Source: Burkholderiales bacterium
Lineage (GTDB): Bacteria; Pseudomonadota; Gammaproteobacteria; Burkholderiales; Burkholderiaceae_C
Direction of reading: 5' to 3'
DNA length: 13,346 nt
Assembly (NCBI GenBank): GCA_028869035.1
Contig: JAGWTL010000046.1
Location: forward strand, 1 to 13,346
Both the position numbers and the translations under genes were made by a program. Under the pieces are notes generated by a model. It was not told where the DNA came from, searched no databases, and saw only the letters and a list, made by a program, of their open reading frames with translations. Below are positions 1 through 7,319 of the stretch, one piece after another (the first letter of the stretch is position 1; each line of letters opens with the position of its first letter).

Positions 1-717
1 GTGGCCACCGACGTGGCCGCGCGCGGCATCGACGTGCCCACCATCACCCACGTCTTCAACTTCGGCCTGCCGATGAAGGCCGAGGACTACACGCACCGCA
101 TCGGCCGCACCGGCCGCGCCGGACGTGATGGCCTGGCCATCACCTTCGCGGAGTTCCGTGACCGTCGCAAGATCTTCGACATCGAGGCCTACAGCAAGCA
201 GCCCATCAAGGCGGAAGTCATTCCCGGCATGGAGCCCAAGCAGCGCATGCCCGATTCGCGTCCCGGCTCCAACTTCGGTGGCCGCAACAGCCGTGGCGGC
301 AACGACAACTTCTCGCGCGACCGCAAGTTCGGCGGCGGTGGTGCGCCCCGTGGTGGCTTCGGCGGCGGTAACAGCCGTGGCGGTGATTTTGGCGGTGCGC
401 CCCGCGGTGGTGATTTTGGCGCTCCCCGTGCCGGTTTCGGTGACCGCGATGCCCGCGGCGCCTACCAGTCCCGTGATGGCGGTTTTCAGAACCGGGGCTA
501 TGAGGGCGCCCCCGAAGGCCGCAGCTACGAGCGCAAGGGCGGTTTTAACGACCGTTTCGCGGGCGACGGCCGCCGTGAAGGTGCCGCGCCACGCGGCGAT
601 TTCGCGGCACGCAAGCCGGCCTTTGGCAAGCCTTCGTTCGCCAAGCCCGGCACCGGTACCGGCAAGGTCTTCGTGCCGCGTGACGCTGCCAAGCGCTCGC
701 CGCGCCCGGCCCGCTGA
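1..717 (+). CDS. DEAD-box ATP-dependent RNA helicase, C-terminal part (RhlE-like)
   Basis: This is the 3' part of a DEAD-box RNA helicase, which unwinds RNA duplexes during ribosome assembly or mRNA turnover. The gene begins outside the window, so the start is unknown; the first visible codon is GTG but lies inside the helicase core. Visible motifs belong to the second RecA-like domain: ATDVAARGIDV (motif V) at about residues 2-12 and HRIGRTGRAGR (motif VI) at about 32-42. After residue 85 the protein becomes a low-complexity, Gly/Arg-rich tail with RGG and GGFGGG repeats, ending in a basic segment (KRSPRPAR). Such tails bind RNA non-specifically in RhlE/DeaD-type helicases. The walker and DEAD motifs are upstream of the window. 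An intrinsic terminator follows 22 bp after the TGA stop. The family is certain; the exact paralogue (RhlE versus another) is an inference from the RGG tail. Confidence 0.93.
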   Translation: MATDVAARGIDVPTITHVFNFGLPMKAEDYTHRIGRTGRAGRDGLAITFAEFRDRRKIFDIEAYSKQPIKAEVIPGMEPKQRMPDSRPGSNFGGRNSRGGNDNFSRDRKFGGGGAPRGGFGGGNSRGGDFGGAPRGGDFGAPRAGFGDRDARGAYQSRDGGFQNRGYEGAPEGRSYERKGGFNDRFAGDGRREGAAPRGDFAARKPAFGKPSFAKPGTGTGKVFVPRDAAKRSPRPAR

Positions 718-738
718 TTTTCAGCCGACCGGAATCCG

Positions 739-769
739 ACCCGCCCGCAGCGATGCCGGCGGGTTTTTT
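739..769 (+). terminator. Rho-independent terminator after the helicase gene
   Basis: A 7-bp perfect stem, ACCCGCC at 739-745 paired with GGCGGGT at 758-764, has a 12-nt loop and is followed by a run of T through 769. It lies 22 bp past the helicase stop codon and separates that gene from the convergent lipoprotein gene, whose stop is at 775. Confidence 0.85.
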
Positions 770-774
770 CTTGC

Positions 775-1233
775 CTACTCGAGGCGCAGGCTCTTGTCGC
801 TGACCACCAGGCGCTTGCCAGCGGGTGGCGTGAGCCAGGCACGGGCCGGGCCCGGCTCCAGGCCGTAGGCGAAGCTGACGGGGCCGCCCGTAGCGCCACC
901 GTAGCCGCTGGCCTCGCCCAGGGCGGTGAAGGGCAGCTGGGCCTGCAAGCCGTTGTTGCAGCGCAGGTTGACCGTGCCGCTTCGGGTGGCGGTGTAGCGC
1001 ATCGTGCCCATGCAACTCAGCGCAGGGTCGGCAGCGGTTTGCAGTTCCAGGGTGCCGCTGCGGTCGGTGTAGATCAGGGCCTGGCCTGTCAGTAGCTTGT
1101 CGCCCACCACGGCCCAGGCCGGCGAGGGCGTGGCCAGCACGCGCATGGTCGCGTCGTTCACGGCGGCGCAGCCGCCCAGCAGCAAAGCCCCTGCGAGCAG
1201 GAGGACTGAGTGGGGGTAGGCATAGGGTTTCAT
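775..1233 (-). CDS. Small predicted lipoprotein of unknown function
   Basis: This 152-aa protein has a short basic N-terminus, a hydrophobic stretch (about residues 10-20) and a lipobox LGGC with the modified cysteine at residue 22, so it should be a lipoprotein exported by Sec and processed by signal peptidase II. The mature part is about 130 aa, carries two further cysteines (in the segments LSCMG and LRCNN) that could form a disulfide, and looks beta-rich. I do not recognise the family. The start ATG at 1233 is chosen because it places the signal peptide directly at the N-terminus; no clear Shine-Dalgarno sequence precedes it. It stands alone, convergent with the helicase gene and divergent from the small ORF at 1305. 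Nothing ties it to purine catabolism. Confidence 0.8.
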   Translation of the reverse strand: MKPYAYPHSVLLLAGALLLGGCAAVNDATMRVLATPSPAWAVVGDKLLTGQALIYTDRSGTLELQTAADPALSCMGTMRYTATRSGTVNLRCNNGLQAQLPFTALGEASGYGGATGGPVSFAYGLEPGPARAWLTPPAGKRLVVSDKSLRLE

Positions 1234-1242
1234 GGTGTGGCC

Positions 1243-1270
1243 ATCATAGAATACCGGTCAATGGGCACAA
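1243..1270 (-). promoter_or_regulatory. Possible promoter of the lipoprotein gene
   Basis: On the minus strand TTGTGC (1265-1270) and TATGAT (1243-1248) are separated by 16 bp and resemble a sigma-70 -35/-10 pair. The -10 box ends only 9 bp before the ATG, so a transcript from here would have almost no leader, which fits the lack of a Shine-Dalgarno sequence. The match could be chance. Confidence 0.3.
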
Positions 1271-1304
1271 GACCCGACTGCATCTCCAAGAGTAAAGACG
1301 TCGT

Positions 1305-1451
1305 ATGGACAACGAAACCACCATGCCCGGCCTGCTGACTCGGCCCGCAGCCCTGTACGGGGCTGCCGGCGGAGAGCGGGGCCGTCCGCTGTACAAGCTG
1401 ATCTTCGTTCTGGCGGTGCTGGCGCTGGGCGTGATCCTGGCGCTCATCTGA
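1305..1451 (+). CDS. Possible 48-aa single-pass membrane protein
   Basis: An ATG-to-TGA frame of 48 codons lies in the otherwise empty gap between the lipoprotein and permease genes. The N-terminal half is polar and Gly/Ala-rich; the C-terminal 20 residues (LIFVLAVLALGVILALI, preceded by a basic RGRPLYK) form one predicted membrane helix ending at the C-terminus, like a tail-anchored small protein. Codon third positions are strongly G/C, as in the neighbouring real genes. An in-frame TAA at 1293-1295 prevents a longer N-terminus. The ribosome site is weak (AAGAG about 12 nt upstream). A shadow frame of 80 codons runs antisense to it on the minus strand but has no recognisable features. Function is unknown; the gene call itself is moderately likely. 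Confidence 0.45.
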   Translation: MDNETTMPGLLTRPAALYGAAGGERGRPLYKLIFVLAVLALGVILALI

Positions 1452-1497
1452 GTCGGTCGCGCAGGCACGCAGCCATCCCCCTGCACCTGGGCGCTGC

Positions 1498-1522
1498 AGA
1501 AGAAAAGGCCCCGAGGGGCCTT
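1498..1522 (-). terminator. Rho-independent terminator of the permease gene
   Basis: AAGGCCCC and GGGGCCTT (1505-1522) form an 8-bp dyad with a very tight loop. Read on the minus strand it is followed by TTTTCTTCT, giving a typical terminator about 26 bp past the permease stop at 1548. Confidence 0.8.
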
Positions 1523-1547
1523 GAGAGCGGTAGCCTGTTGCCCGTGA

Positions 1548-3029
1548 TCAGTGGGCTTCAGCCTGCCTGGCCGCGTTCACCATGGCCGCCTGGTTAGCCT
1601 TGCCGCCATTGAAGTAGAGGTTCAGCAGCACGGCGCTGATCGAAGCCAGCAGGATGCCCGACTCGATCAGCGGGTGGATGCCGTGCGGCATCCACTGCTT
1701 GAAGTTGGGGGCGATCAGCGGAATCATGCCGAAGCCGATGGAAATCGCAACGATGAACAGGTTGTTCCGGTTCCCCTTGTAGTCCACGTTGGCGAGGATG
1801 CGGATTCCGGTGGCGGCCACCATGCCAAACATCACCAGCCCGGCGCCGCCCAGCACGAAGGTGGGCAACGATTCGACCAGGGCGGCCATTTTGGGCAGCA
1901 GGCCCAGGACGATCAGGATCACGCCGCCGGCCACGCAGACGAAGCGGCTCTTGACGCCCGTGACGCCGACCAGTCCGACGTTCTGCGAGAAGCTGGTGTA
2001 AGGAAAGGTGTTGAAGATGCCGCCAATCAGCGTACCCAGGCCGTCGGTGCGCAGACCGGCGGTCAGTGCTCTCTGGTCGACTTTTCGATCGGTCATCTCG
2101 CTCAGGGCCAGGAACATGCCAGTTGACTCGATCATGACCACAATCATGACCAGCGTCATCGTGAGGATCAGGATGGGATCGAAGGCCGGGCGTGCGATCT
2201 CGAAAGGCAGTACCAGGTCGAACCAGCTGGCTTTGGCGACCTTGTCAAAACTCATCATGCCCGCCACGGCGGCGATGACGCCGCCAACGACGATGCCCAG
2301 CAGTACCGAGATATTGGCCAGAAATCCCCTGGTGTACTTGGCAATCAGGAGGATGGCCGCCAGCACAACTGCGGCGATGCCGATATGGGACAACTGCGCA
2401 TAGTTGGGGTTGGGCGCGGTGCTCACGATGCCCAGGCCCTGCGGCACGGCTGGCAGCGCGCCGCTGGCAGCCGCCAGCCTGGCTGCCTCGAGCCAGGCGA
2501 CATGCTCCGGATTCGGAATGCTGGGCGCCGTGGGACCGACAGGCAGGCCGAAGATCCAGTTGATGCCGATGCGCATCAGGCTGATGCCGATGACCGTGAT
2601 GATGGTGCCGGTCACCACCGGCGGAAAGAAGCGCAGCATGCGGCCGACCAGCGGCGCGATCAGGATGGAGATCACCCCGGCCCCGATGATGGCGCCGAAA
2701 ATCAGCCCCGCGCCTTCGACACCCGGATGGCTGCTGGCCATGGCGACCATGGGGGCGACCGAGGCAAAGGTCACGCCCATCATCACCGGAAGCTTGATGC
2801 CGAACCACTGGGTGGCCCCCAGGGACTGGATCAGCGTCACGATGCCGCAGCAGAACAGATCGGCCGAGATCAGCATGGCCACCTGTTCGGGACTGAGCTT
2901 GAGCGCGCGGCCTACGATCAGCGGCACGGCCACTGCGCCGGCATACATGACCAGCACATGTTGAAGGCCCAGCGCGGTGAGCTTGCCGGTGGGCAGGCGC
3001 TCGTCGACGGGATGAACGGCAGTGGTCAT
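1548..3029 (-). CDS. NCS2 family urate/xanthine:H+ symporter (UacT/XanP-like)
   Basis: This 493-aa inner-membrane permease of the nucleobase-ascorbate transporter (NCS2) family probably imports urate and/or xanthine with protons. It has about 12-14 hydrophobic segments. Family marks visible are QH in the first helix (residues 23-24), the substrate-site glutamate in IESTG (E301), and the NCS2 signature Q-N-x-G-x4-T-G-x2-S-R-x-V at 349-364. A loop at about 160-213 (rich in Pro, Ala and Asn) is longer than in the E. coli homologues as I remember them. The start at 3029 is preferred over an ATG 11 codons upstream because AGGAG lies 7-8 nt before it. It is monocistronic, with a terminator 3' and an operator-like dyad about 47-69 bp upstream that matches the gntR/uraH region. 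Specificity for urate is inferred from context. Confidence 0.92.
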   Translation of the reverse strand: MTTAVHPVDERLPTGKLTALGLQHVLVMYAGAVAVPLIVGRALKLSPEQVAMLISADLFCCGIVTLIQSLGATQWFGIKLPVMMGVTFASVAPMVAMASSHPGVEGAGLIFGAIIGAGVISILIAPLVGRMLRFFPPVVTGTIITVIGISLMRIGINWIFGLPVGPTAPSIPNPEHVAWLEAARLAAASGALPAVPQGLGIVSTAPNPNYAQLSHIGIAAVVLAAILLIAKYTRGFLANISVLLGIVVGGVIAAVAGMMSFDKVAKASWFDLVLPFEIARPAFDPILILTMTLVMIVVMIESTGMFLALSEMTDRKVDQRALTAGLRTDGLGTLIGGIFNTFPYTSFSQNVGLVGVTGVKSRFVCVAGGVILIVLGLLPKMAALVESLPTFVLGGAGLVMFGMVAATGIRILANVDYKGNRNNLFIVAISIGFGMIPLIAPNFKQWMPHGIHPLIESGILLASISAVLLNLYFNGGKANQAAMVNAARQAEAH

Positions 3030-3075
3030 GGTGGTCTCCTGTTCAAGGTAGTAAGAGTGCAAATCGCATGCAAAA

Positions 3076-3098
3076 CTGTATACAAATTATGTGTACAA
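3076..3098. promoter_or_regulatory. Predicted GntR operator upstream of the permease gene
   Basis: Two TTGTA(C/T)AC units (minus strand: TTGTACAC then TTGTATAC, 14 bp apart) form a 23-bp site. One core, TGTATACA at 3077-3084, is a perfect palindrome. Aligned with the site at 8015-8037 (opposite orientation), 17 of 23 positions agree. A -10-like CATAAT on the minus strand (3088-3093) falls inside it, so a bound repressor would block transcription. The assignment to the cluster's GntR protein is inferred from sharing of the motif. Confidence 0.65.
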
Positions 3099-3306
3099 AA
3101 AGCGAGTTGATGCATGGGGTTTACCCGCGGTTTTGCACGCTGGCAGGCGTGATGGCGGGGGGGATGGGGCGCCCACACGCCCCGGGGCGCCGGTGCAGCG
3201 GACCTGGGTGGTGTTCAGGCCCGGGCTCGATCAGCGGGGCGACAGGGCGGCGCAGGCCGTCGATGACCGGTACGGAAAGCAGTGGCTTTCCCACCGGGGC
3301 GCGGGT
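3099..3306. other. Intergenic stretch between the M20 gene and the permease promoter
   Basis: No convincing gene is seen here. It holds two GC-rich dyads: GGCGCCC/GGGCGCC (3168-3174 with 3185-3191), and a longer imperfect hairpin at 3267-3297 (see separate entry). Frames crossing it are extensions of shadows of the M20 gene. Confidence 0.5.
3267..3297 (-). terminator. Imperfect hairpin just after the M20 gene; possible operon end
   Basis: CCGGT (3267-3271) pairs with ACCGG (3293-3297) and GGAAAG (3274-3279) with CTTTCC (3286-3291), giving an 11-bp interrupted stem with a 6-nt loop. It begins 10 bp after the M20 stop codon in the direction of transcription. There is no U-tract, so it is either a weak or non-canonical terminator or an RNA-stabilising 3' structure. 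Confidence 0.35.
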
Positions 3307-4572
3307 TCAGGCCGGACCGAGCAGATCCAGCAGGGTGCGGGCGACCACCTTGGTCGCGCGGCGCAGGTCGTCGAGCACCAGATGCTCGTCGGCGCGCTTG
3401 GCGTTGGATTCGCGCACGGTGCGCGGGCCGGCGCCATAGATCACACCCGGAATTCCACGCTCGACATACAGACGTACGTCGGTGTACAGCGGGGTGCCCA
3501 GAGCCGGGATGGTCTGGCCGAACAACTCCTGGGCGTGCTTCTGGATCGCTTGCACGAGCGGTGCGTTGCCGGCCAGCGGTTTCATGGCACGGCACAGCAG
3601 CATGCGCTTGACATCGATGCGGATCAGCTTGCCGCCGCGCGGCGGGTTGAAGCTGGCCGCAGCCTGTTCGATGGTGCGTCGCAGGCTGGCCTCGACCTCG
3701 GCCGGATCTTCCTCAGGGATCATGCGGCGGTCGAGCTTGAGCACTACCTTGCCGGGGATCACGTTGGTGTTGGTGCCGCCCTGGATCAGGCCTACGTTGA
3801 GGTAGGGGTGGGTGATGCCCTCGACGTTCGAACGGACCTTGAGGTATTCGGCGTTGAGCTGGTAGAGCGCCTGGAGGATGTGGGTGGCGCCCTGCAGCGC
3901 GTCGGTTCCGCTGTCGGGAATGGCTGCGTGCGACATGTCGCCGTGGACCGTAACCTCCAGCTGCAGGCAGCCGTTGTGCGCGATCACCACCTGGTAGCTG
4001 AAGCCGGCCGCGATCATCAGGTCGGGCTTGGTCAGGCCCTTGTCCAGCAGCCAGCCGGGGCCGAGCTCGCCGCCGAATTCCTCGTCGTAGGTGACGTGCA
4101 GCTCCACGCCGCCCTTGAGCGGCACACCCAGCGATTCGAGTGCGCGGATCGCGTAGGTGAAGCTGGCGATATCGCACTTGCTGACTGCGGCCGCGCGGCC
4201 GTAGATCTTGCCGTCCTCGATTTCACCGCCGTAGGGGTTGTGGGTCCAGCCCTCGCCGGGCGGTACCACGTCGCCATGGGCGTTGAGCGCAACGGTCCGG
4301 CCGCCGTCGCCGTAGCGACGGCGCACGATCAGGTTGGTGATGGTCTCCAGGCCGGCCGCCTTCACCTCGGCGCCGGGTACGGCGTGCTTTTCGGTCAGCA
4401 GGCCCATGCCCGCCAATAGCTCGGCGGTGCGTTCGGCGTGCGGCGCGTTGTTGCCCGGCGGCGTGTCGGTGGGAACACGGATGAGTTCCTGCAGGAACTG
4501 CACTTCCTCGTCGAAGTGGGCGTCGATCCAGGCGTCGAGTTGCTTTTGTGGTGTGGTCATTGCGGAGCTCAT
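3307..4572 (-). CDS. M20 family (ArgE/DapE-like) hydrolase with degenerate metal site
   Basis: A 421-aa cytoplasmic protein of the M20 amidohydrolase/deacylase fold. It retains the first ligand motif AHGDVV (H99, D101), the YDEEFGGE base/ligand motif (E164-E165), and the lid-domain HGDMSHAA (H215) with GTNTNVIPG. Three canonical positions differ: the bridging Asp of the usual GRGAxDMK motif is V130 (GRAAAVSK, with D134 nearby), the ligand after the PDLMI strand is in AAGFSY with no Asp/Glu, and the last His (usual AHxxDE) is K392 in NAKRADE. It is the last gene of the gntR operon; its ATG overlaps the preceding stop (TGATG), suggesting translational coupling. A second ATG at 4560 is possible. 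It may hydrolyse a ureido compound such as ureidoglycolate, but that is inference from context; an unrelated N-acyl or carbamoyl substrate is equally allowed. Confidence 0.85.
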   Translation of the reverse strand: MSSAMTTPQKQLDAWIDAHFDEEVQFLQELIRVPTDTPPGNNAPHAERTAELLAGMGLLTEKHAVPGAEVKAAGLETITNLIVRRRYGDGGRTVALNAHGDVVPPGEGWTHNPYGGEIEDGKIYGRAAAVSKCDIASFTYAIRALESLGVPLKGGVELHVTYDEEFGGELGPGWLLDKGLTKPDLMIAAGFSYQVVIAHNGCLQLEVTVHGDMSHAAIPDSGTDALQGATHILQALYQLNAEYLKVRSNVEGITHPYLNVGLIQGGTNTNVIPGKVVLKLDRRMIPEEDPAEVEASLRRTIEQAAASFNPPRGGKLIRIDVKRMLLCRAMKPLAGNAPLVQAIQKHAQELFGQTIPALGTPLYTDVRLYVERGIPGVIYGAGPRTVRESNAKRADEHLVLDDLRRATKVVARTLLDLLGPA

Positions 4573-6344
4573 CAGGATGCGTTCGTCAGTTGTTGCAGTA
4601 CGTGGTCGAAGGCCTGGACGGCCAGGTCCATGTCGTCGGCCGTGCTGGACTCCAGCGGGTTGTGGCTGATGCCGCTGTTCTCGCCACGCACGAACAGCAT
4701 GGCCTGCGGCAGGATCTCGTGCAGCTTCATCGCGTCGTGGCCCGCGCCGCTGGGCATGCGGTGCAATGGCACGCCCAGCGCGGTGCAGGCGCGTTCCCAG
4801 CGTACCTGCCAGGGCGGAGCGCTGGGGGCGGCGGCGGCGCGCATGGTTTCCTCCAGCGTGTGGCGCAGGCCGCGGCGTGCGCAGATCTCCTGGAGCCTGG
4901 CCAGCAGGTCGCGCGCCATCGCATCGCGCTGCGCGTTGGCGGGCGCGCGCAGGTCCAGGCTGAACCGGCATGCGCCGGGGACGACGTTGATGGAGCCGTT
5001 GGGTACCTGCAGCATGCCCACGGTGGCGACCGAGTCGCCGTCCTGTGCGGCGCGCTGCTCGGCATAGAGAATCAGTTCGGCCACCGCGGCGGCGGCGTCG
5101 CGCCGGCGGTTCATCGGCGTGGTGCCGGCGTGGCTGGCCATGCCGATGACCTCGCCCACGTAGCGCACGCTGCCGTTGATGCTGGTGACGATGCCCAGCG
5201 GCAGGTTCAGTTCATTGAGCACCGGACCCTGCTCGATGTGCACCTCGATGAAACCCAGGTACTGCGCAGGGTCGCGCTGCAGCTTCGGGATGTCGGCGAT
5301 GCACAGGCCGGCCTGCCCCATGGCTTCGCGCATCGTGATGCCGTCGGCGTCCTTCTGGTCCAGCCAGGCCGGGTCGAAATGGCCGGTGAGCGCACCCGAT
5401 CCCAGGAAGGTGGCCTTGTAGCGCTGGCCTTCCTCCTCGGCAAATCCAACGACCTCGATGCCGAAGGGCAGGCGCCTGCCCGCGGCATGCAGCTTGCGCA
5501 CGCAGGCCATGGGCACGAAGATGCCCAGCCGGCCGTCGTATTTGCCGCCGTTGCGAACGGTGTCGTAGTGCGATCCGGTCATCAGGTAGCGGGCGCCCGC
5601 GACGACCGGGTGATAGCGCCCGACCACGTTGCCCACCGCGTCGATCTCGATCTCGTCGAAACCGCAGTCCTTCATCCAGTGGCTGATCCGCTGGGCGCAG
5701 GCCCGGTGCGCATCGGTGAGGTAGGTGACTGTCAGCTGTCCCTGCTCGCCGTAGCCCGGGTCGCTGTGCCTGGCCAGCGTTTCCTGCCAGTCCCAGACCC
5801 GCTGACCATCCACCGGCTCGAAGCCGAACTTGTCGTTCAGCCGGATCTCGGCGATGCGGTGGATGTTGCGCAGGCATTCCTGCAACTCAAAGTCCGGGTG
5901 GCCATGCAGGCGGCGCTCGAAAGCCTCGATGATCTGCATCTTGTTCAGGCCGGTGCCGCGCGGGCCGCGCACTGCGAGGATGAAGGGCCAGCCGAACTTC
6001 GCGTTGTAGTCGGCATTGAGCTGCTGGATGCGGGCGAATTCCTCGGGCGTGCAGTGGGTGAGGCCGGCCCGGGTCTGTTCGTTGGTCGATTCGGCCGTGA
6101 GGGTCTGGCTCACCATGGCCTTGCCGGCCAGTTCCGGGTGGGCGCGGATCAGGCCGATCTGCGCCTCTCGCCCGGCGTCGGCAAGCACGCGTGTCATGGC
6201 GTGCTTGAGCTGCGCCAGCGAGACAAAGGGGCGCTGACCGAGCGCGCGTTCGGCGATCCACGGCGTATGCTCGTACAGGCCGTCGAGCATCTGCAGGGCC
6301 TCGGGCAAAGGCGCGGCGTTGAGTTGGTCCAGGGTGAAAGGCAT
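4572..6344 (-). CDS. Fusion: OHCU decarboxylase (UraD) + allantoate amidohydrolase
   Basis: A 590-aa bifunctional cytoplasmic enzyme. Residues 1 to about 165 are 2-oxo-4-hydroxy-4-carboxy-5-ureidoimidazoline decarboxylase, which yields S-allantoin; the catalytic His is H69 in RAHPELAGKA, followed by the conserved ESTNEQ (E89 region) and FGWPFILAVRG. Residues about 175-590 are an M20-type allantoate amidohydrolase (hydantoinase/carbamoylase family), which releases ammonia and CO2 from allantoate. Its metal ligands are all visible: H259 in GSHYDTV, D270 in KYDGRLG, E305 in AEEEG, H369 in HIEQG and H561 in SHNPLE. Start at 6344 follows GAGG that overlaps the puuE stop, 11 bp upstream. Both domains are full length. 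The intervening step, allantoinase, is the neighbouring gene, so the fusion joins non-adjacent steps. Confidence 0.95.
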   Translation of the reverse strand: MPFTLDQLNAAPLPEALQMLDGLYEHTPWIAERALGQRPFVSLAQLKHAMTRVLADAGREAQIGLIRAHPELAGKAMVSQTLTAESTNEQTRAGLTHCTPEEFARIQQLNADYNAKFGWPFILAVRGPRGTGLNKMQIIEAFERRLHGHPDFELQECLRNIHRIAEIRLNDKFGFEPVDGQRVWDWQETLARHSDPGYGEQGQLTVTYLTDAHRACAQRISHWMKDCGFDEIEIDAVGNVVGRYHPVVAGARYLMTGSHYDTVRNGGKYDGRLGIFVPMACVRKLHAAGRRLPFGIEVVGFAEEEGQRYKATFLGSGALTGHFDPAWLDQKDADGITMREAMGQAGLCIADIPKLQRDPAQYLGFIEVHIEQGPVLNELNLPLGIVTSINGSVRYVGEVIGMASHAGTTPMNRRRDAAAAVAELILYAEQRAAQDGDSVATVGMLQVPNGSINVVPGACRFSLDLRAPANAQRDAMARDLLARLQEICARRGLRHTLEETMRAAAAPSAPPWQVRWERACTALGVPLHRMPSGAGHDAMKLHEILPQAMLFVRGENSGISHNPLESSTADDMDLAVQAFDHVLQQLTNAS

Positions 6345-6355
6345 GGCGAGTGGCC

Positions 6356-7303
6356 TCAGGCGGTGACGGGGTGGGTGGTTTTCCAGTGCCGCGCGATGTC
6401 GATGCGCCGCGCCACCCAGACCCCGGGCTGCCCCTGGATGTAGTCCAGGAAGCGCTGCAGCGCCGTGATGCGGCCCGGTCGGCCGAGCAGGCGGCAGTGC
6501 ATGCCTATGCTCATCATCTTGGGACGGTCCAGGCCGGCCGGATCGCCCTCGGCATACAACGCGTCGAAGCTGTCCTTCATGTACTGGTAGAAGGGCTCGG
6601 CGTGTGAGTAGCCCTGGGGCAGGGAGAAGCGCATGTCGTTGACATCCAGCGTGTAGGGCACGATGAGCTGGTGGGTATCGCTGCCATCGCTCTTCTTCAC
6701 TTTCATCCAGAAAGGCAGGTCGTCGCCGTAATAGTCGCTGTCGTATGCGAAACCGCCGTAGTCGGCCACCAGGCGGCGCGTGTTGGGGCTGTCGCGGCCG
6801 GTGTACCAGCCCAGCGGGCGCTCGCCCGTGAGCTCGCGGATGATCTCCATGGCTTCGGCCATATGGGCGCGCTCGACGGCCTCGTCGAGGTTCTGGTAGT
6901 GGATCCACTTGAGTCCGTGGCAGGCGATCTCGTGGCCCAGCTCCTGGAAAGCGGCGCAGGCCTCGGGGTGGCGCCGCAGCGCGGTGGCCACGCCGAAGAC
7001 CGTGAGCGGCAGGCCGCGCCGTTCGAACTCGCGCAGCAGGCGCCAGACACCCTGGCGCGAACCGTATTCGTAGATGCCTTCCATGCTGATGTGCCGCGCG
7101 GCGAAGGCCGCGGGGTTGAACATTTCGGAGAGAAAGGTTTCGGAGGCCGCGTCGCCGTGCAGCACGCTGTTCTCGCCGCCTTCCTCGTAATTGAGCACGA
7201 ACTGCACGGCAATGCGCGCGCCGTCGGGCCAGCGTGCATGTGGCGGCTTGCGGCCGTAGCCGACGAGATCACGCGGATAGGGGGCCGTGCTGTCGTAGAT
7301 CAT
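6356..7303 (-). CDS. puuE: Allantoinase PuuE (polysaccharide-deacetylase fold)
   Basis: A 315-aa cytoplasmic enzyme that hydrolyses allantoin to allantoate, from the NodB/carbohydrate esterase 4 fold rather than the classical metal-dependent AllB amidohydrolase. The N-terminal segment YPRDLVGYG, the NYEEGGE motif at 38-44 (replacing the TFDD motif of deacetylases, consistent with loss of the metal site reported for PuuE), GHEIACHGLKWIHY at 123-136, and GWYTGRDSPNTR are typical of PuuE, and the length matches the roughly 310-aa family. The ATG at 7303 has AAGGG about 12 nt upstream and lies 16 bp after the gntR stop. Its gene and the downstream fusion gene are separated by 11 bp, so gntR, puuE, the fusion and the M20 gene form one transcript. 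Confidence 0.95.
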   Translation of the reverse strand: MIYDSTAPYPRDLVGYGRKPPHARWPDGARIAVQFVLNYEEGGENSVLHGDAASETFLSEMFNPAAFAARHISMEGIYEYGSRQGVWRLLREFERRGLPLTVFGVATALRRHPEACAAFQELGHEIACHGLKWIHYQNLDEAVERAHMAEAMEIIRELTGERPLGWYTGRDSPNTRRLVADYGGFAYDSDYYGDDLPFWMKVKKSDGSDTHQLIVPYTLDVNDMRFSLPQGYSHAEPFYQYMKDSFDALYAEGDPAGLDRPKMMSIGMHCRLLGRPGRITALQRFLDYIQGQPGVWVARRIDIARHWKTTHPVTA

Positions 7304-7319
7304 GATGCGGCGGCACCCT

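Noticed and set aside
361..470. Tandem GGT/GGC-rich stretch as a DNA repeat or CRISPR-like array
   Set aside because: It is the degenerate coding repeat of the helicase RGG tail; units are not regular and no spacers exist.
3166..3191. GC-rich dyad (GGGGCG/CGCCCC and GGCGCCC/GGGCGCC) as a terminator
   Set aside because: No U-tract on either strand and no gene ends close to it; could be chance in GC-rich DNA.
3091..4419. Long + strand frame (442 codons) antisense to the M20 gene
   Set aside because: It lies opposite a gene with clear M20 motifs, shows no family motifs, and is His/Asp/Gly-rich in the way expected from the complement of high-GC coding sequence.
4548..6443. Long + strand frame (631 codons) antisense to the uraD-amidohydrolase fusion
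   Set aside because: Fully opposite a convincing bifunctional enzyme; composition is that of a high-GC shadow, with no recognisable domain.
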